The notes under the pieces were generated by a model. That model had not been told where the DNA came from. It made no database searches and saw only the letters and a program-made list of their open reading frames with translations. The position numbers and the translations under genes are program-made. 35,996 bases of DNA from Mycoplasmataceae bacterium (GTDB lineage Bacteria > Bacillota_I > Bacilli_A > Mycoplasmatales > Mycoplasmoidaceae): NCBI GenBank assembly GCA_031262935.1, contig JAISGU010000018.1:1-35996 (forward strand), in the 5' to 3' direction. Each line of letters begins with the position of its first letter. The first letter of the stretch is position 1. Below are positions 8,392 through 18,306 of this stretch, one piece after another.

Positions 8392-11220
8392 ATGGAAGAT
8401 AAAATAATTATTAAAGGTGCAAGAGAAAATAACCTTAAAAACATTAATTTAGAAATACCTAAAAATAAGTTAGTAGTCATTACTGGTTTAAGCGGTAGTG
8501 GTAAGTCTTCTTTGGCGTTCGATACCATTTATGCAGAAGGACAAAGAAGATATCTAGAATCGTTATCTTCATATGCGCGTCAATTTTTGGGAGGTAACGA
8601 AAAACCGGATGTAGATTCAATTGAAGGATTGTCTCCTGCAATTAGTATCGATCAAAAATCTACATCTCATAATCCTAGATCAACCGTCGGTACAGTTACA
8701 GAAATTTATGACTATTTAAGGGTTTTGTTTGCAAGAGTTGGTACACCTTATTGTCCACATGGACATGGTATTATTGAAACTCTTACAACAAAACAAATCT
8801 TAAATAAAATTATTGAAAAATTCATTGATGGTGATAAATTACAAATATTATCACCTTATATGCATCACCAAAAAGGAACATTCAAAACAGAAATTGAGAA
8901 ATTAAAAGGAGAAGGTTTTTTAAGAATTAGAGTTGATAATCATAACTATTCATTAGATGAAAAGATTGAATTAGAAAAGAATAAATTTCATAATATTGAC
9001 ATTATTGTTGATCGTATTATTGCTCATAATGATAACGATACAAAAAGTCGTATTAATGATGCTTTAGAAACTGCTTTAAAATATGGTAATGGCAAAGCCG
9101 TTATCATCGATAATGATGAAGAAACACTATATTCACAATCTCATTCATGTAAAGTTTGTGGTTTTACTATTCCAGAAATGGAACCAAGATTATTTTCTTT
9201 TAATGCTCCTACTGGAGCCTGTCCTAAATGTAAAGGATTAGGTTTTACTTATGAGCCTGACGAAGATAAAATGATTCCAGATTCATCTTTATCAATCAAT
9301 GATGGTGGTATAGAATATTTTAAAAATACTGTCAACACTACATCGTTAGATTGATTAAAGTATGATGTAATGATTAAACATTACAAAATTGATAAAAATA
9401 AACCATTAAATAAATTTACTAAAAAAGAAATGGACATTATTATGTATGGTAGTGACGAACCAATGAATATTGACTATACAACCGGTAGTGGTAATTCATA
9501 TCATAAGTATGATTATGTAGAAGGTGTGTTAGAACTTGTAAAAAGAAGACACTTAGAAACAACAAGTGAAATGGCTAGACAATATTATTCTAAGTTTATG
9601 TCTGAAAAGAAATGTGATGTTTGCCATGGTAAAAGATTATCAGAAGCTGCATTATCAGTAAAAATTGGTGGTAAAGATATTATTGAAGTTACAGATTTAT
9701 CAATTAAAGATTGTATTGATTTTTTATTAGATTTAAAATTAACATCACAGCAAGAACAAATTGCTAAACTTGCTCTAAAAGAAATCGTTGATCGTTTAAC
9801 ATTTCTTGATAATGTTGGTTTGGGATATTTAACATTATCAAGAAGTGCCGCAACATTAAGTGGCGGTGAATCGCAAAGAATTAGATTAGCTACGCAAATT
9901 GGTTCTTCATTAACGGGTGTTTTGTATGTGTTGGATGAACCATCAATTGGTTTACATCAAAGAGACAATGAAATGTTGATCAAAACATTAAAAAGAATGA
10001 GAGATTTAGGTAATACATTAATTGTTGTTGAACATGATGAAGAAACAATGTTATCAGCAGATTATCTAATAGATATTGGACCGGGTGCTGGAGCTAATGG
10101 TGGTAAAGTAGTGGCGATTGGCACACCAAAAGAAGTTATGAATAATAAGCAATCATTAACAGGTAAATATTTGACTGGTGAATTATCAATACCAGTACCA
10201 AAATCTAGAAGAAGTGGTAATGGAAGAACCATTATTATGAAAGGATGTAAAGAAAATAACTTAAAGAATATCGATGTAACTATTCCGTTAGGTAAATTAA
10301 TTTGTGTGACTGGTGTTAGTGGTAGCGGGAAATCATCATTAATTACCGAAACACTAGCTAAAAATATTCAAAAAAAGTTATTCTCACCATTTACACAAGC
10401 ACCAAAAATAAAATCATTAGAAGGTGTTTACAACCTTGACAAGATTATCATGGTGAGTCAAGATCCGATTGGAAGAACACCTAGAAGTAATCCTGCTACA
10501 TATGTAGGTGTATTTGATGACATTCGAGAACTATTCTCATTATTACCAGAATCTCGAGCAAGAGGATATACAAAAGCAAGATTTTCATTTAATGTTCCTG
10601 GTGGTAGATGTGAAAAGTGTTGAGGCGATGGTGTTATTAAGATTGAAATGCATTTTTTACCAGATGTATATGTCAAATGTCCAGAATGTAATGGTAAGAA
10701 ATATAACGATGAGACTTTATCAATTAAATATAAAGGAAAATCAATTTATGATGTTTTAGATATGTCAGTTGAAGAAGCATTAAAATTCTTTGAAAATATT
10801 CCAAATATTAGACATAAATTAGAACTAATGAATGATGTTGGATTAGGATATTTAAAACTCGGAACACAAGCAACAGCGTTAAGCGGTGGTGAGGCACAGA
10901 GAATTAAATTAGCAAAGTTTCTACAAAAAAGAGCATCAGAAAATACGATGCTAATTCTTGATGAACCAACCACAGGATTACATGCACACGACATTAAAAA
11001 CTTAATACAAGTATTAACCCGTATTGTCGATCGTGGTGCTACGATTATTGTTATCGAGCACAATCTAGATTTAATTAAATGTGCTGATTACATAATCGAT
11101 ATGGGGCCAGATGGCGGAGATCAAGGTGGTAAAATTATTGCTACTGGTACACCCGAGCAATTAATAAAAAAAGCCGATATATCATATACGGCTATTTTTT
11201 TAAAAAAGATATTAAAGTAA
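8392..11220 (+). CDS. uvrA: Excinuclease ABC subunit A
   Basis: 942 residues, the normal length. DNA-damage recognition ATPase of UvrABC nucleotide excision repair. It has two ABC modules: Walker [10 protein letters not shown] (res ~31-39) and G-V-S-G-S-G-K-S-S (~640), with signatures L-S-G-G-E-S-Q-R and L-S-G-G-E-A-Q-R and Walker B V-L-D-E-P-S and L-I-L-D-E-P-T. Zinc-binding Cys pairs appear as C-K-V-C...C-P-K-C and C-E-K-C-W...C-P-E-C. TGAs at 9352 and 10621 are Trp, so this is one gene, not three. A terminator hairpin lies inside the last 16 codons (11172-11201), upstream of the stop codon. Confidence 0.97.
11165..11201. terminator. Bidirectional terminator inside the 3' end of uvrA
   Basis: AGCCG (11172-11176) pairs with CGGCT (11189-11193), extended by ATAT/ATAT pairing with one bulged A around a 3-base loop. 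It is followed by ATTTTTTT on the plus strand and, read on the minus strand, by a run of seven U. It would end both uvrA and the convergent nusA operon, but for uvrA it sits before the stop codon at 11218. Confidence 0.6.
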
Positions 11221-11229
11221 TTTTTTAAC

Positions 11230-11895
11230 CTATGAAGGTTGTTGGAATGTTCAAATTTCTACCATTGAATAGATTGACATAATTGAGGAAATAATCCAAC
11301 AAACTATAGAAATAATGATACATAATCAAAGTGCATAATGGAAAGTTCGACTACTTGCAGTTCCATTAATACCAACAACCACTGATACTAATAACCAAAA
11401 AAACGGAATTACTAAAATAAAAACACCAATATAACTAAACACATTTGCTGTGGAAGAAATTGTTTTAAACCCTAATGCGTTTTGTTTGATTAATCCACTG
11501 CTTATATGTTTTAAAATTCCTGTTATTTCCACCAAATAAAAGATTTGAGAACCTAATAAAACCACAATGACAGCAAGTGCGATTAATCAAATTCTTAATA
11601 ATGTTTTAGGATTTCTTAATCAAATATCTAATTTAATACCCAAACGAGTAGTTGATTTTTTTTGTTTTTTAGTGCGGTTAAATTTATCAAAATCTATTTT
11701 AGCATCTTCATTATCACCTAATAATTTTTCTTCTTTAACTTCTATAGTCTCGATTTGTTTTTCTAGTCTATCTTGTTCTTCTTCTAATTTGGTTAGTTCT
11801 TTAATTGTTGATTTATCAACATTATCATTAGCTAAGAATGACCCAATATGTTGGTTAATGTCTAGATTATCTTTTTTCTCGTTATTATCAGCCAT
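11230..11895 (-). CDS. Membrane protein with coiled-coil N-terminus, unknown
   Basis: 221 residues (UGA=Trp). Residues 1-90 are soluble and highly charged; 33-62 (E-E-E-Q-D-R-L-E-K-Q-I-E) look like a coiled coil. Three hydrophobic helices follow at about 100-122, 148-172 and 185-208, and the chain ends T-F-Q-Q-P-S. I do not recognise a family. ATG is at 11895, two bases after the rbfA stop, so it is the last gene of nusA-infB-rbfA. The placement suggests co-expression with the translation machinery, but the sequence does not suggest a translation role. It stops nine bases beyond the uvrA stop on the opposite strand. Confidence 0.55.
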
Positions 11896-11897
11896 AA

Positions 11898-12251
11898 TTA
11901 TTTTTTAGATTGGTTAATATTATCTAATATTTTGTCTATTTTTAGCGAATTATCGATAGTGGTATCACTAACGAATTTTATATCAGGTACTTTTCTTAAA
12001 TTTAATCCTTTTGCAATCCCGTTTTTAAAGAACCCTTTTGCAATCATTAATTTGTCTACCATATCATTAATTTTACTACGATCAAAGGTATCGACATAAA
12101 CTGTTAATAAAGAAAAATCAGGGGCTAATTTAACAGCGGTTAATGAACAATGTTTTAATGTCTCATCATAAACATCAAACTTAATTGTGTGATTAAGACA
12201 ATCAAGAATATCGGATTCAAGATGTTGCAATTTGTGATTTTTTATTGACAT
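11898..12251 (-). CDS. rbfA: Ribosome-binding factor A
   Basis: 117 residues, usual size. A KH-like protein that binds the 30S subunit near helix 1 of 16S rRNA and promotes late maturation. Family features include the start with H-K-L-Q-H-L-E-S-D-I, the central V-K-L-A-P-D-F-S-L-L-T-V-Y-V and the C-terminal R-K-V-P-D-I-K-F-V-S-D. ATG at 12251 lies three bases after the infB stop; the order nusA-infB-rbfA is the standard one. Confidence 0.9.
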   Translation of the reverse strand: MSIKNHKLQHLESDILDCLNHTIKFDVYDETLKHCSLTAVKLAPDFSLLTVYVDTFDRSKINDMVDKLMIAKGFFKNGIAKGLNLRKVPDIKFVSDTTIDNSLKIDKILDNINQSKK

Positions 12252-12254
12252 ATA

Positions 12255-14069
12255 CTACCCCCTTTTCTTAGTAACCATTTTATATGTTTGAATAATGTCA
12301 CCTATTTTTAAATCGTTAAATCCTTCTAAAGTAACTCCACATTCAGTCCCAGCGGATACTTTATTAACAGTGTCTTTTAGATGTTTCATTGAAGCAATTT
12401 TAGTTTTCATAACAACAGCTCCATCTCTTAAAACACGAGCATTATCGTTTCGATTCATTTCCCCATTTTGTACTAAACACCCTGCGATTACACCGACATC
12501 AGAGTGTTTCCATAATTGTTGAATAATTGCTTCAGCAGTTTCTTGCTCTTCGTAGATTGGATCCAATTGTCCTAATAACAAATTTTCAATATCCTCTTTT
12601 AATTTATAAATAATGTCATAAAATAAAATTTTTATTTTTTGATGGTCAGCTATATCTCTTGTTGCTCGTGATGGTTTAATATTAAAACCAATAATAACTG
12701 CCCCTGACGCTCTAGCAAGTGTGACATCGGATTCAGTTATTCCACCAACTGAACTTCTAATTAATTGTAAAAATGTACCTTCAACATTAACTTTTGACAG
12801 TATTCCTTTAATTGCCTCTAATGAACCATGGACATCTGTTTTAAGAATGATGTTTAGATTTTTATTACCTTCTTTAGAAGAACTAACGAATGTCGCTTCT
12901 TGTCTAGCTTGCATAATTTTATGAAGCCTAATTTTTTCTGCAATTTCCTTTATATCTTTTTCATTTGTACTAACCACAAAATGGTCACCTGCGGCTGGCA
13001 CTTCTGACAAACCTGTTATCTTTACAGGTTGTGAAGGATAAGCAACATTAACCTCTTTTAAGCTTTCATCAAACATTGCACGGATATGTCCGTAAGTACT
13101 ACCAACAATCATAAAATCACCTTTAGTTAATGAACCATTCTTAACTAAAACAGTTGCTACTGGTCCCATACCTCGATCAATTCTTGATTCTAAAACAATT
13201 CCCATTCCTAAACGATTAGGATTTGCCTTATATTCGTTAACTTCAGCGACTGCTAGAATAGCTTCAATTAATTTATCAACATTTAAACCGACAAGTGCTG
13301 AACCTTTAATAGTAATTGTTTGTCCGCCTCATTCTTCAGCCATTAAATCATGATCTGATAATTGTGTCATAACTTTATCTGGATTCACATTTGGTTTATC
13401 CATTTTATTGATAAATACAATAATTGGAACTTTTGCAGCTTTGGCATGGTCGATTGCCTCTTCTGTTTGTGGTTTAATACCATCATCAGCAGCTACTACA
13501 ATGACAACAATGTCAGTTACATTAGCACCACGTGCTCTCATTTCAGTAAAAGCAGCATGCCCTGGTGTGTCAATAAAAGTAATCTTTTGTTTGTTGTAAT
13601 TAATTTGGTACGCACCAATGTGCTGAGTAATTCCGCCAGCTTCACCACGAGCAATGTGTGTTTTTCTAATGTAATCTAGTAGTGTTGTTTTGCCATGATC
13701 AACGTGCCCCATAATTGTAACGATTGGTGGTCGTGGCTTCAAATCTTTTCTATCATCTTCAATTTTAATATTGCCTAAAACATTTGTTTCATCAACATTT
13801 GTTCTTTTTTCAAAGTCATAATTAAATTCTAAACATAATTCTCCAATTTCATTCTCTGACAAAATACTATTAACGTTTAAAATTTTACTTTTAAGAAAAA
13901 AATATTTAAGTATTTCACTAATTGGCTTATTTATTTTTTTGGAAAACTCTTCCACAGATAAAGGGGACGTAAAAATAAAAATACCATCTTTAATGCCAGT
14001 ATCAACTTTTTTAAATTGTGATTTGATATCTAAATTTTTTCTTGTATCCTGTTTTTTTTGATTCTTCAT
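12255..14069 (-). CDS. infB: Translation initiation factor IF-2
   Basis: 604 residues, the short mollicute form. A GTPase that brings initiator tRNA to the 30S subunit and promotes subunit joining. There is a short IF2_N region (res ~30-75) rather than the long N-terminal extension of other bacteria. The G domain has [30 protein letters not shown] and G-S-A-L. Domains II-IV end with G-T-E-C-G-V. A TGA is read as Trp in A-E-E-W-G-G-Q. ATG at 14069 has AAGGAG at 14083..14078, nine bases away. It lies 37 bases behind nusA; ylxR and ylxQ, often between them, are absent. Confidence 0.97.
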
Positions 14070-14106
14070 TTAAATATCTCCTTTCTAAAAAATGGTCCAA
14101 TGAAAA

Positions 14107-15501
14107 TTAATATTCATCATGATCATTTATATCGTCATCATTATTATCAGTGTCAACTTGACTTAATGTTTCATCTAAATCTTTTTTATCCATTTTTTTA
14201 AATTCGTCCAAGATAGATGTCTTCATATTTTTTGATTTAATTTGTTCTTCACTTTCACCGTAGTTCAAATTAACTTTTGCAGTTTTATATCTATTAAACA
14301 TATCGTTAGAAGTTTTATATTTATTGAATGTTTTATTGAATCCTTGTTGTCTCATTTTACTCATATCGATATGTGTATATTCTAAATTAGTTTCTTGTGC
14401 TTCTTGAACTGAACGGATTTCAATGTCAGCATTTAGTAAATCAGATATTAAACGAACATTACAACCTCTTTTACCGATTAAAAGCGCTAGTTTATCATCT
14501 CTTGCAACAAGAACGATTTGTTTTCGATCTTCTGGTGCTTTTGGTTCAGTAACTGCAAAACCAGAAATTTCCGCTGGTGAACAAACATTGATAATGTAAG
14601 TTGTGAAATCATCACTATATTCAATAACTTCAATTTTTTCATTTTTAGAGTTATCAATTAAATCTCTAACAGCATTAATTCTTTGCCCACGTTGTCCAAT
14701 AATAGCTCCGGTTGGATCAATACTTGGTTGGTGACTTATCACTGAAACCTTTGTTTTAAATCCTGCAACTCTGGCAATATCTTTAATTTCAATACGGTTC
14801 TCTTGTAATTCAGGAATTTGAATTCTCATCATTTCTTTTACAAGGTTTTTATTTGCACGAGATAAAACTGTAGGTCATCCTTTAGTTTGTTTTTTAACAT
14901 CCTTAATTAAGAAGTTATATTTAGTTCTTAAATTTAGTTTTTCTCCTGGGACAGTTTCATTTCTCGGTACAAAACCACTTGTCGAACCAATGTTTACTCT
15001 AATTCCACCACTACGTCTATCAATTTCTTCAACCTCACCAAACACAACATGACCAACTTTAGGTAATCATTCAGAATAAACTTGTTCATTAGATTTGCTT
15101 GTAATGTTATGTTTAAACATTTGTGACAAATAAAGACTAAGTGAAGTATCTGATAATTCGTTTAAACTAACTTCACTCTTATATGTATCACCTACATTTA
15201 ATGATTTATCGTGTTTATGAACATCTTTAATAGAAATCTCACAGTAATCATTTAAGTCATCATACTCTTCTACAACTTTATAAAGTTTAAAAAGTCTAAT
15301 TACTTTATCATCAATATTAATATCTACTTGAATTTCACTTTCAGGATATTCTTTAATATACGCTTTAGTAATGGCATCTTTTAAAGCATCAACAACTGTA
15401 TCTCTTGGTATTTTTCTTTCATCAGCAATTTGTGTAATCGCTTCAATTAATTTAGTTGCTTGGTTAGTTCAATCTATTTGTTGGTTTTGTTTTTTATTCA
15501 T
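14107..15501 (-). CDS. nusA: Transcription termination/antitermination factor NusA
   Basis: 464 residues. Binds RNA polymerase and controls pausing, termination and antitermination. The order is an N-terminal NusA domain (res ~10-125), S1 domain (~140-205, V-G-H-V-V-F-G-E-V-E), KH1 (D-P-T-G-A-I-I-G-Q-R-G-Q-R) and KH2 (L-A-L-L-I-G-K-R-G-C-N-V-R). A ~110-residue charged tail ending in an Asp/Asn-rich stretch replaces the acidic repeats of proteobacteria. ATG at 15501 has GGAGG at 15512..15508. It is the first gene of nusA-infB-rbfA; rimP is missing in front. The short leader contains a strong GNRA-capped hairpin. Confidence 0.96.
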
Positions 15502-15523
15502 TGTTTTCCTCCAATTAACAAAC

Positions 15524-15549
15524 GAAGGAACCACTTTCGTAGTTCCTTC
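15524..15549 (-). promoter_or_regulatory. Tetraloop hairpin at the 5' end of the nusA mRNA
   Basis: GAAGGAAC (15549..15542 on the minus strand) pairs perfectly with GTTCCTTC (15531..15524). After one mismatch, A-C/G-T pairs close a GAAA tetraloop. It starts about ten bases after the predicted transcription start and is not followed by a U-tract, so it is not a terminator. A stability element or a protein-binding site for autoregulation are both possible. Confidence 0.5.
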
Positions 15550-15565
15550 AATGAAATATAGACAT

Positions 15566-15571
15566 ATTATA
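15566..15571 (-). promoter_or_regulatory. -10 box of the nusA operon
   Basis: TATAAT on the minus strand. The transcript should start near 15559, giving a ~57-base leader with the hairpin and GGAGG. Confidence 0.5.
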
Positions 15572-15599
15572 TAACAAAATTTATCTTATAAATATTTGT

Positions 15600-16268
15600 G
15601 TGAAACGATTAAGTAAACGTTTGTTACATATTTGTAATCTTATCAAAACTAATGGTTGTGTTATAGATGTCGGAAGTGATCATGCATTAGTGGCTATTAA
15701 TTTATTAAAAAGACATCGTTGTAGAAAAGTTTACAACATAGAAGTTAGCAGCAAGCCATTACATAACACCATCAAAAATTTAATTAATGAATGCTTAATA
15801 AATAAAACAGAAAATATCTTATGTAATGGTTTGCAAACTAACAAGATTTTAGAAAAGATTAACACATGTATTATTGCTGGAATGGGAGGAGATAAAATTG
15901 TTGATATATTAAAACACGCAAATAAAAAAATAAAAATAGATGAATATATTTTTGTACCCAATACTCATGCTAATAAATTAAGAAAATATTTAAAAAGTAA
16001 GAATTTTAAATGTATTAAAGAAAAAATAGTTTTTGAGAACAAAAGATTTTATCAATTAATACAGGTAAGCAAAAATAAGGGAATCAAAATTAAGAATAAT
16101 GATGATATTTTATTTGGTCCATATAACTTAAAACATATATCAAGAAACTTAATAAACTTGACAAACGAGCGCAGAAAATTTATAATTAGTAATAGTTTAG
16201 ATAAATACAACAGAAATATCAAAACTGAATTGCTACAAATAGAGAGGTTTATTAAGAAATGAAATTAA
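15600..16268 (+). CDS. trmK: tRNA (adenine-22-N1)-methyltransferase TrmK
   Basis: 222 residues. A SAM-dependent methyltransferase that makes m1A22 in tRNA. The N-terminal Rossmann fold has the SAM motif V-I-D-V-G-S-D-H-A-L-V-A-I (res ~20-32), then I-I-A-G-M-G-G-D-K-I-V-D-I-L and P-N-T-H-A-N-K-L-R-K-Y-L, as in TrmK/YqfN. A helical C-terminal domain follows. The start is GTG at 15600 (TATAAA at 15587-15592, no Shine-Dalgarno). A TGA at 16260 is Trp, so the real stop is the TAA at 16266-16268. The end overlaps the next gene by 10 bases; trmK followed by a Nif3-like gene is the usual Firmicute pair (yqfN-yqfO). Confidence 0.85.
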
Positions 16269-17014
16269 ACGATATTCATGATATCATCGTTAAAGAATTC
16301 CCTTTAAAAAGACAAGAGAAATGAGACAACTCAGGGATTTTTTATAAAACAGGAAGTAATCCAGAGATTACTGGTATTTTATTTTGTTTAGATTTATCTA
16401 AAGAAACTATTAAATACGCTTTAAATAATGGTATTAATTTAATTGTTAGTCATCATCCTTTAGGATTAAAAGATCAAAAGACTAATAAATATGATCAAGA
16501 ATTGTCAAAAATGTTGAAAACAAGCAAAATGAACTTTGCAAGTTATCACACCAATGTTGACAATTCCCCGACTGGTATTAATTACTATATCGCTAAGGAA
16601 ATGGGGCTTCATCAAATTAAAGTTATTCCAAATACAAGTATAGTAACAGGTAAATTAGGATTTTCTTATCGTGCTAAAGTATTTGCAAACACTTTAAGAG
16701 TGCAATTTGATTTAGAAAGAATTTTATATACAAGCGATGATCTTGTTAGAAACGTTGCATTTTGTGCAGGAGCTGGATTTGAAATATTAAAAGAAAATCA
16801 AAACAAATTAAATGGTGTTGATTTATGGGTTACAGGTGATATTAAATGACATCAGTGAGAATATGCTAAAAATCATGAGATTAATGTTATGGATGTCGGT
16901 CATGATTTAGAAAACACATTCTTAGAATTGTTGACAAAATTAATTACTGCTAACATCAAGTTAATCAAAGTTCAGTCTTTTCCTAATAAACAGGGAATTA
17001 AAATTGTTATTTAA
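16259..17014 (+). CDS. Nif3-like dinuclear metal-centre protein
   Basis: 251 residues, the core Nif3/YqfO form without the PII-like insert. Family proteins are toroidal hexamers with two metals per subunit; many are annotated as GTP cyclohydrolase 1 type 2, but their cellular role is unsettled. Metal ligands are visible in S-H-H-P-L-G (res ~61-66), H-T-N-V-D (~98-102) and the C-terminal D-V-G-H-D-L-E. The ATG at 16259 overlaps the trmK end, so the two are co-translated, matching their widespread pairing. TGA codons (W-D-N-S-G, W-H-Q-W-E) are Trp. Confidence 0.88.
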
Positions 17015-17019
17015 TTTTT

Positions 17020-17763
17020 ATGTTTAATAAAAACAAAATTATTAAATTTTATCCATGTTGTACTAAAGAAAATATTTTTGATAATATTGCAGAAATTGTT
17101 TGCAATATCATCAAGACGAACACAAATGCTTCAATTGGATTTGGATGTGGTGCTAATTTCATAAATTTATTTAAAAAGATAACATCTACATTAAAAAAAC
17201 AATCATTAAATTTATTGGATACTAAAATTTTTACCTTATTTGACTATATAGATTTAGAAAAAAAATATAGTAGCTATTTTACAAAAAATGTAATTATTAA
17301 TAATTTTTTTAAAAAAACAAAGTTTAATACAGATAATATTTTTTTAATAGATGATAAGAACTATATTGATATTGATAAAAAAATTAATCAATTACGAGAA
17401 TTAGATTTATTAATTATTTTTACAACATCAGTTGGTAGTATCATGCTTGACGACCGCAAAAAGAAGAATACTAACAGCGCCGTTTTATATGTTTCTGAAA
17501 ATAATCGTTCTTTATTAGTGAAAGATTATGATGAAAAGATTGATGTCCCTCATAAATGTGTTTCTATAGGATTTAATCAAATAAAAAGAGCTAAGCAAGT
17601 TATTATCATTTCTATAGGAAGTAGTAATAGTTATATAAATAACATTATTTTAAGAAATCAAATTAATAAGAAATATCCAATTACTTTGTTAACGAAGTTA
17701 AAAAATGTATCTTTATACACCGATAATGATTCAACTAATTTAATTAACTCAGAAAAATTCTAA
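17020..17763 (+). CDS. Degenerate NagB/RpiA/SugarP-isomerase-like protein
   Basis: 247 residues, the size of glucosamine-6-phosphate deaminase. Traces of the NagB fold appear in order: a phosphate-loop-like G-F-G-C-G-A-N-F-I-N-L (res ~42-52), F-T-L-F-D-Y-I-D-L in place of the NagB N-x-D-E-Y-V-G-L, a P-H-K-C-V-S-I-G-F-N-Q-I-K-R-A-K segment typical before the last strand, and a Y-T-D-N-D-S-T end. The catalytic loop that in NagB reads G-I-G-x-D-G-H-I-A-F-N-E-P is here T-T-S-V-G-S-I-M-L-D-D-R, without the His or the Asp of the motif. Deaminase activity is therefore doubtful; it may be a regulator or sugar-phosphate binder. It sits 5 bases after the Nif3-like gene, and its stop overlaps the convergent gene by 4 bases. 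Confidence 0.6.
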   Translation: MFNKNKIIKFYPCCTKENIFDNIAEIVCNIIKTNTNASIGFGCGANFINLFKKITSTLKKQSLNLLDTKIFTLFDYIDLEKKYSSYFTKNVIINNFFKKTKFNTDNIFLIDDKNYIDIDKKINQLRELDLLIIFTTSVGSIMLDDRKKKNTNSAVLYVSENNRSLLVKDYDEKIDVPHKCVSIGFNQIKRAKQVIIISIGSSNSYINNIILRNQINKKYPITLLTKLKNVSLYTDNDSTNLINSEKF

Positions 17764-18302
17764 CCAATTTTTTCTAGCATTTGATTCATTAAAACAGCAA
17801 GCATACACATATTGCTAGGAAGAATTTCTCTTAATAGTTTGTGTATGTTGGTTAGATATTTTTGTTGAATGATTATTTTTTGCACGTTATTTTCATAATC
17901 GTTCTTTAAAGTCTTAATAATGGATATAGGCATATAGTCAATTAGATAATTGATTTTAAAAATATTAAAAATATCTGTAATTAATGATTTTCATATATTT
18001 TGATCAATGATTTTTTTTTGTTGTGATAAGAATATAATAACAACATTAATACTCATATCATAATGATCTTGATTAATTTCATTTTTAAATATCTTAAAAA
18101 AATTGTTATTAATTAGTGCTTGTAGCACATCTTCTTGATTAAGATTACAATATTGACTTAATAGCAAAACAATGTATGTTGGAATTTTTAATTTTGAATC
18201 ATAGTCTTCTATTGTTTCGTTAAGAAAATAATTGCTTTTAAAATAATGTTTAATTAATTTACTTACTTTTTTAAATTTAATAGCATCTCTTCTTAATTTC
18301 AT
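17760..18302 (-). CDS. Unknown protein co-transcribed with hrcA
   Basis: 180 residues (UGA=Trp near residue 104). It has a basic N-terminus (M-K-L-R-R-D-A-I-K-F-K-K) and is predicted mostly alpha-helical, rich in Ile, Asn and Lys, with no signal peptide or clear membrane segment. I do not recognise a family. ATG at 18302 follows the hrcA stop by four bases, so it is probably translated from the CIRCE-controlled hrcA mRNA. A heat-shock link is an inference from position only. Its stop codon overlaps that of the convergent NagB-like gene. Confidence 0.5.
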
Positions 18303-18306
18303 ATTT

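Noticed and set aside
8392-11220. uvrA broken into three ORFs by stop codons, suggesting a pseudogene
   Set aside because: The breaks are TGA codons at conserved or neutral Trp positions; aspS, infB, guaA, potA and metK show the same, so the code is UGA=Trp.
13362-13679. 105-residue ORF opposite infB, and similar antisense ORFs opposite lepA, uvrA, metK, secDF and hisS
   Set aside because: They are mirror frames of strongly conserved genes with no start signals or family features.
12255-14069. Frameshift between two halves of infB (gap 13205-13329)
   Set aside because: The frame is continuous; the apparent break is a TGA in A-E-E-W-G-G-Q and a non-ATG restart.
15524-15549. T-box leader before nusA (GTGG...TTCC resembles part of a T-box)
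   Set aside because: The conserved TGGNACCGCG core is absent, there is no specifier stem or terminator, and nusA is not a T-box target.
15600-16262. trmK stop at the TGA at 16260-16262
   Set aside because: TGA is Trp here; the true stop is TAA at 16266-16268, giving a 10-base overlap with the next gene.
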